Part shown: positions 60,801-64,000 of the stretch, in pieces
Position numbering within the stretch: position 1 is the stretch's first letter
Layout: each line of letters opens with the position of its first letter
Assembly: GCA_947652115.1 (NCBI GenBank)
Contig: OX393563.1
Span: forward strand, 2,372,996-2,436,995
DNA from: Blastomussa wellsi
Lineage: Eukaryota; Cnidaria; Anthozoa; Scleractinia; Plerogyridae
DNA length: 64,000 nucleotides
Direction of reading: 5' to 3'
The notes under the pieces: generated by a model
What the model was told of the DNA's origin: nothing
What the model saw: the letters and a program-made list of their open reading frames with translations, nothing else
Databases searched by the model: none
Translations under genes and position numbers: made by a program

Positions 60801-63219
60801 CCAGTCAACTTCGATAGCATTTCTGAAAAAATATAGACATACATGTTGTAAATTTTCTAAGAAGACTCTAGTATACCTGGATGATCACACTTCACGAAGT
60901 TTGTAATTTTTAATCAACATGTGAACAGAGAATATGTTAATATCGAGTAAGCTGAGCTATGAAATCACAGGATCCAAATTTAATTTTAAACGATGTTAAT
61001 TCACATGAAGCATAAGTAGGTAAACAATATCGTTGCTTGCAATTTCGTAATAACTAACTTCGCTGTAAAACGAAAATCTGGAGGAATATTGCAATTGCTT
61101 TGTTCCATCAGGATCAAATCCTGGTTTAATTAGCTAATATAACTATGCAACTATCTGCACGGGGTTGGGGCTATGCACGTCAACACATTGCTGAAACAGA
61201 GTACAATCAGTGAAATTCAAGTATACCTGACACGGCCACGTGACTGTACAGTGGAAATCTCGTTGCCCATCATATCGTAACGGATGACATAATTGCAGTC
61301 TCTGATGTCTAAACCTTCTTCTGCAACACTCGTTGCGAGAAGTAGGTTCTTCTCTCCCGTGTGGAATCTCTTTAAGACTCGCTCCTGTTCGTGCTGTGTC
61401 ATGCCAACTAAAACCAGGAAAGCAAACGTTGATAAGACTTCCATCAATCTTTCTCTTTGATAGTTTTGCTTATTTATCTAACTAGATATTACTGCTCGAA
61501 AAGTGAGTTAAAAGCTGCCAAGAATGTCTGATGTTAAACAACATTATATATTTTATTGAGCTTTTCCGCCTTGGCCAGATAATCATGCATCACTTCTCAT
61601 CTATGCTAAGTTATCTAAACCAAACAAGATGGTTTTGTTAGCCAAGTGATGTCCCAGTTACTCACATCGCTTCTAGTGTCATACTCGGGAAAAACAATTT
61701 TCTTCTCTCACTGTTATATAGCTAAGTATACTTACTATTGCCATCTCCACTTCCAACAAGTTTCTCAGGTCTCAGAACATCGTTCAGTTCCTCGGTTTCC
61801 TTAATCCAGTCAAGCAACGCTTCTGTTGATTCTCGAGTTCTAGTGAATAGGATGCCTTTAGGACCTTTCCACTCCTTTTTTCCACTATTTCTTTCATCAG
61901 AAGCTTTGTCTTGTGTGTTGTCTGCTGGATGACTGGCAATCTCCTCATCCGTGCCTGTCTCATTCTTGCATTCTTCGTTAGGTTCAGCTTTACCTTTCTC
62001 CACTTCGTCTGCACAGCCAGCCGTTGTAATGGCGTCGCCATTGCATGTAGTATCGTCTTCTACAATAACCTGGCCGTTGGTGCTATCTGCTAACTGTCCG
62101 TTGTTCTCATTTCCATCTTCGTTTTGACTTCTTTCCTCTCCTTTTATACTCACAGCATCTTTTACATCTTCCAGATTCCTGTCCTCTTTTCCATTCTCTT
62201 GTTGACCAACTCCGTCATCGTTTTCCTTGCTGGTTTTGACATCGCCGTTTTTTTCCTGCTGAGGTTCCAGATCCTTGTAGTTTTTTAAGAGCAATTCTTT
62301 CAGATGCATCAGTAAAGGATTCTCAGGCTCGCCATGCTCCTTTACGTATTTTTCCAACATCTTCATTGCACACTCAAAGAGATTTTTCAGCTTTTCGTCG
62401 ATGGACAGGAACTTGTCTTCATTCAAAGAATCAAAATATTTCTGAAGACGATTCTTGGCGTTTTTCATTGTTGTGCTTTTGTTGACAGTCAATGCCACGT
62501 GATACTCACGGAGCTGTTCTGTATACGTCACAAGGAACCGCTCCCCTTCCGCAATGGATTCTTTGTACAGCCCTTCTATCCACTGGCGATACTGTTGACC
62601 AGCTTTGTCTGGAGGCCCAGCCTTGTAGGACTTTCCTTTAACCCTCTTAATTAAGGCTTCTATTTTATCCATAACCTTAGAAAGGACAGAAAACGCATTG
62701 TGACTTATAAAAGAGCTAGCTTATTTGTCCTCTTTTAAAATAACGACCGTCCAAACGCGGATCAATGCTTGAAAGTTACATTAATCACGAGAGACCTTCT
62801 TTGTCCTTTGTTGCAATTTTGATTTTGCTTTTCTATTTACGGGGGGAGGGGGGGGGGGGAGGAAGGCAGCACAAGAATTAGGGCAATGGAATACGCCTGT
62901 CGGCCTCCGCCTGATATTTACAGAACAATACAGCTAATTCCACTTTGTGCGTCAAGATGTGAATATGTGGCTCCCTAAAAAGAGAACTGTTGGCATTTAC
63001 CTGAGAAATGATCTTCTCAAATGGATCTTGGCTTGTCTTGGTAATGTGAAATATTTCCCTTTTAGGAACGTTTGCGTAAAGTTTGAGCTCTTTCTCATTT
63101 TTCTGAACGGTTGAAATAATTTCAGCATCTAAGTTAGCAGAAACGAGAAGTATGTGCTTTTCTGCTTTCTCTACACTCTGGGCTTTTCCTGTGCCAAGAG
63201 AAGCGGTGAAGCCAACAAT
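57850..63219 (-). CDS. RIG-I-like receptor, 3' part (5' end outside window)
   Basis: Cytoplasmic double-stranded RNA sensor family (RIG-I/MDA5/LGP2). Six exons in frame, minus strand: 63219-63001, 62675-61736, 61407-61227, 59587-59443, 59016-58816, 58155-57850; 663 residues seen. Exon order shows helicase motif III and following strand ([13 protein letters not shown]), the helical Hel2i insertion ([25 protein letters not shown]), an acidic low-complexity block of roughly 130 residues, motif IV region [18 protein letters not shown], motif [18 protein letters not shown], and motif VI QSRGRVR. The C-terminal domain has zinc-type CRKC and CKQC pairs, then HEDWG, IKICSF and YKKWKDLPF. Motifs I and II and any CARD or death-fold domains lie past position 64000. 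The CXXC spacing of the second pair is closer to LGP2 than to RIG-I, but which vertebrate member it matches best cannot be decided here. Confidence 0.92.
60640..60725 (-). repeat. tRNA-like SINE remnant in RIG-I-like intron
   Basis: On the minus strand GGTCCGGGTTGAAGCCCTTGCC resembles a B box with flanks like those of the 14087-14392 SINE family. The A-box side is barely recognisable. Located in the intron between the motif VI exon and the next exon. Confidence 0.45.
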
Positions 63220-64000
63220 CTAAATATAGAGAAAAAAGGACAAAGTCATTATGGCAAACAAAGCTGCCGACTGAAGTTTGCACGGGACTCTGGGGGACTG
63301 AGCAGCCACTAGGAATAATTTAAGTGAAAGGTGCGGCTACTTGTTAAATTCTGATTTAATTCTGAATTACATTACTTGTAACACAGTGGTGTTTTACGAC
63401 AAAAAAAATAGTAACCCATCGTGATACAAACGTTTAAACTCACATGCACTTGAGGAACTTAATTCCGAGCTTTCTCTGTACTTCGGCATCATCAGGGGAC
63501 TGTTTTATTTTGAATTGCTTTTCATTAACGATTGTCCTTGTTATTGTATACTTTCATCGCCATATTTACACCCAATGTCCTTATTATATATTCTAATTAT
63601 TCGTGTCACCTACACCACCTTATATTACGTACAACTGAATATTTTCTTTACATTGAATTTCCCTGATGCTGCCGTAGTACGGCGAAAGTTTGGAATTCAA
63701 AGTTACAGCTCAAGGCCTCAGTCGACTGATTTATTTACCTATTTCACCGAGATGCTACTGAAGGACAACTGCAAACGTTTACTCACACTAGAGTGTTGAA
63801 GCGTCCAGCAAGCATAGAAATTGTTCCATGAATTGTACGCATTTTTGGAGAACCATGTAATCAGGATGTAGTAAATATATCGAATTATTAAAATCTAGCT
63901 ATGGTATATTGCAATTCCTCTGATTGGTTTAGAGGCAATGGTATATGAGCTCATATACCATGGACCACTTGATATGGCAGGCGTGCGCATCTTTTGCTCA
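63220..64000. other. Intron sequence of the RIG-I-like gene with a perfect palindrome
   Basis: No upstream helicase exon was found before the window ends, so this is taken as intron. A perfect 24-bp palindrome lies at 63938-63961 (half-site ATGGTATATGAG). The same region with TGATTGGTTTAGAGGCAATG is found inverted at 22611-22655. Confidence 0.6.

Noticed and set aside
1..64000. CRISPR arrays, operons, ribosome binding sites or prokaryotic mobile elements
   Set aside because: The window is clearly intron-bearing animal DNA; no regularly spaced direct repeats with unique spacers were seen.

Overview
This is a piece of an animal nuclear genome. All coding regions are split into short exons with GT-AG introns, the DNA is AT-rich, and the spaces between exons are full of tRNA-derived SINEs, CR1/L2-like LINE tails, a Penelope-like retroelement and many small foldback (MITE-like) elements. 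The gene content and the repeat types suggest an anthozoan cnidarian, probably a stony coral. That assignment is an inference from sequence style and was not tested by a database search.

Layout. (1) 1-4098: intergenic, with a degenerate coding-like stretch on the minus strand (540-1090) and a near-perfect 248-bp tandem duplication just upstream of the first gene. (2) 4099-8269, plus strand: a complete five-exon centromeric histone H3 (CENP-A) of 153 residues. (3) 11704-29326, plus strand: a complete 24-exon DENND1/connecdenn gene of 805 residues. Its introns carry a SINE with a perfect 12-bp target-site duplication, a LINE tail, a Penelope-like reverse transcriptase fragment with a GIY-YIG domain, and several foldbacks. 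(4) 29327-40500: no gene seen; two related G-tract-rich elements and one short inverted-repeat transposon. (5) 40524-47951, plus strand: a complement factor B-like gene (two CCP domains, vWA, serine protease) whose catalytic serine codon reads glycine and whose vWA metal site is degraded. (6) 51260-55096, minus strand: a broken dynamin-like GTPase gene with G1, G3 and G4 motifs still readable, at least four in-frame stops and two frameshifts. (7) 57850-63219, minus strand: the 3' two thirds of a RIG-I-like receptor (end of helicase 1, Hel2i, helicase 2, C-terminal zinc domain). Its 5' end lies beyond the window.

The left half holds housekeeping genes (centromere identity; Rab35-type GEF and clathrin adaptor). 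The right half groups two recognisable innate-immune genes (complement-like and RNA-sensing) around a dead membrane-remodelling GTPase. No evidence in the sequence shows that these three are co-regulated. The strongest biological oddity is the factor B-like protein, which keeps an intact reading frame while having lost both its protease serine and two metal-binding positions. Exon boundaries were chosen by reading frame continuity, GT/AG sites and match to the known families; I recalled family comparisons from general knowledge and ran no alignment.
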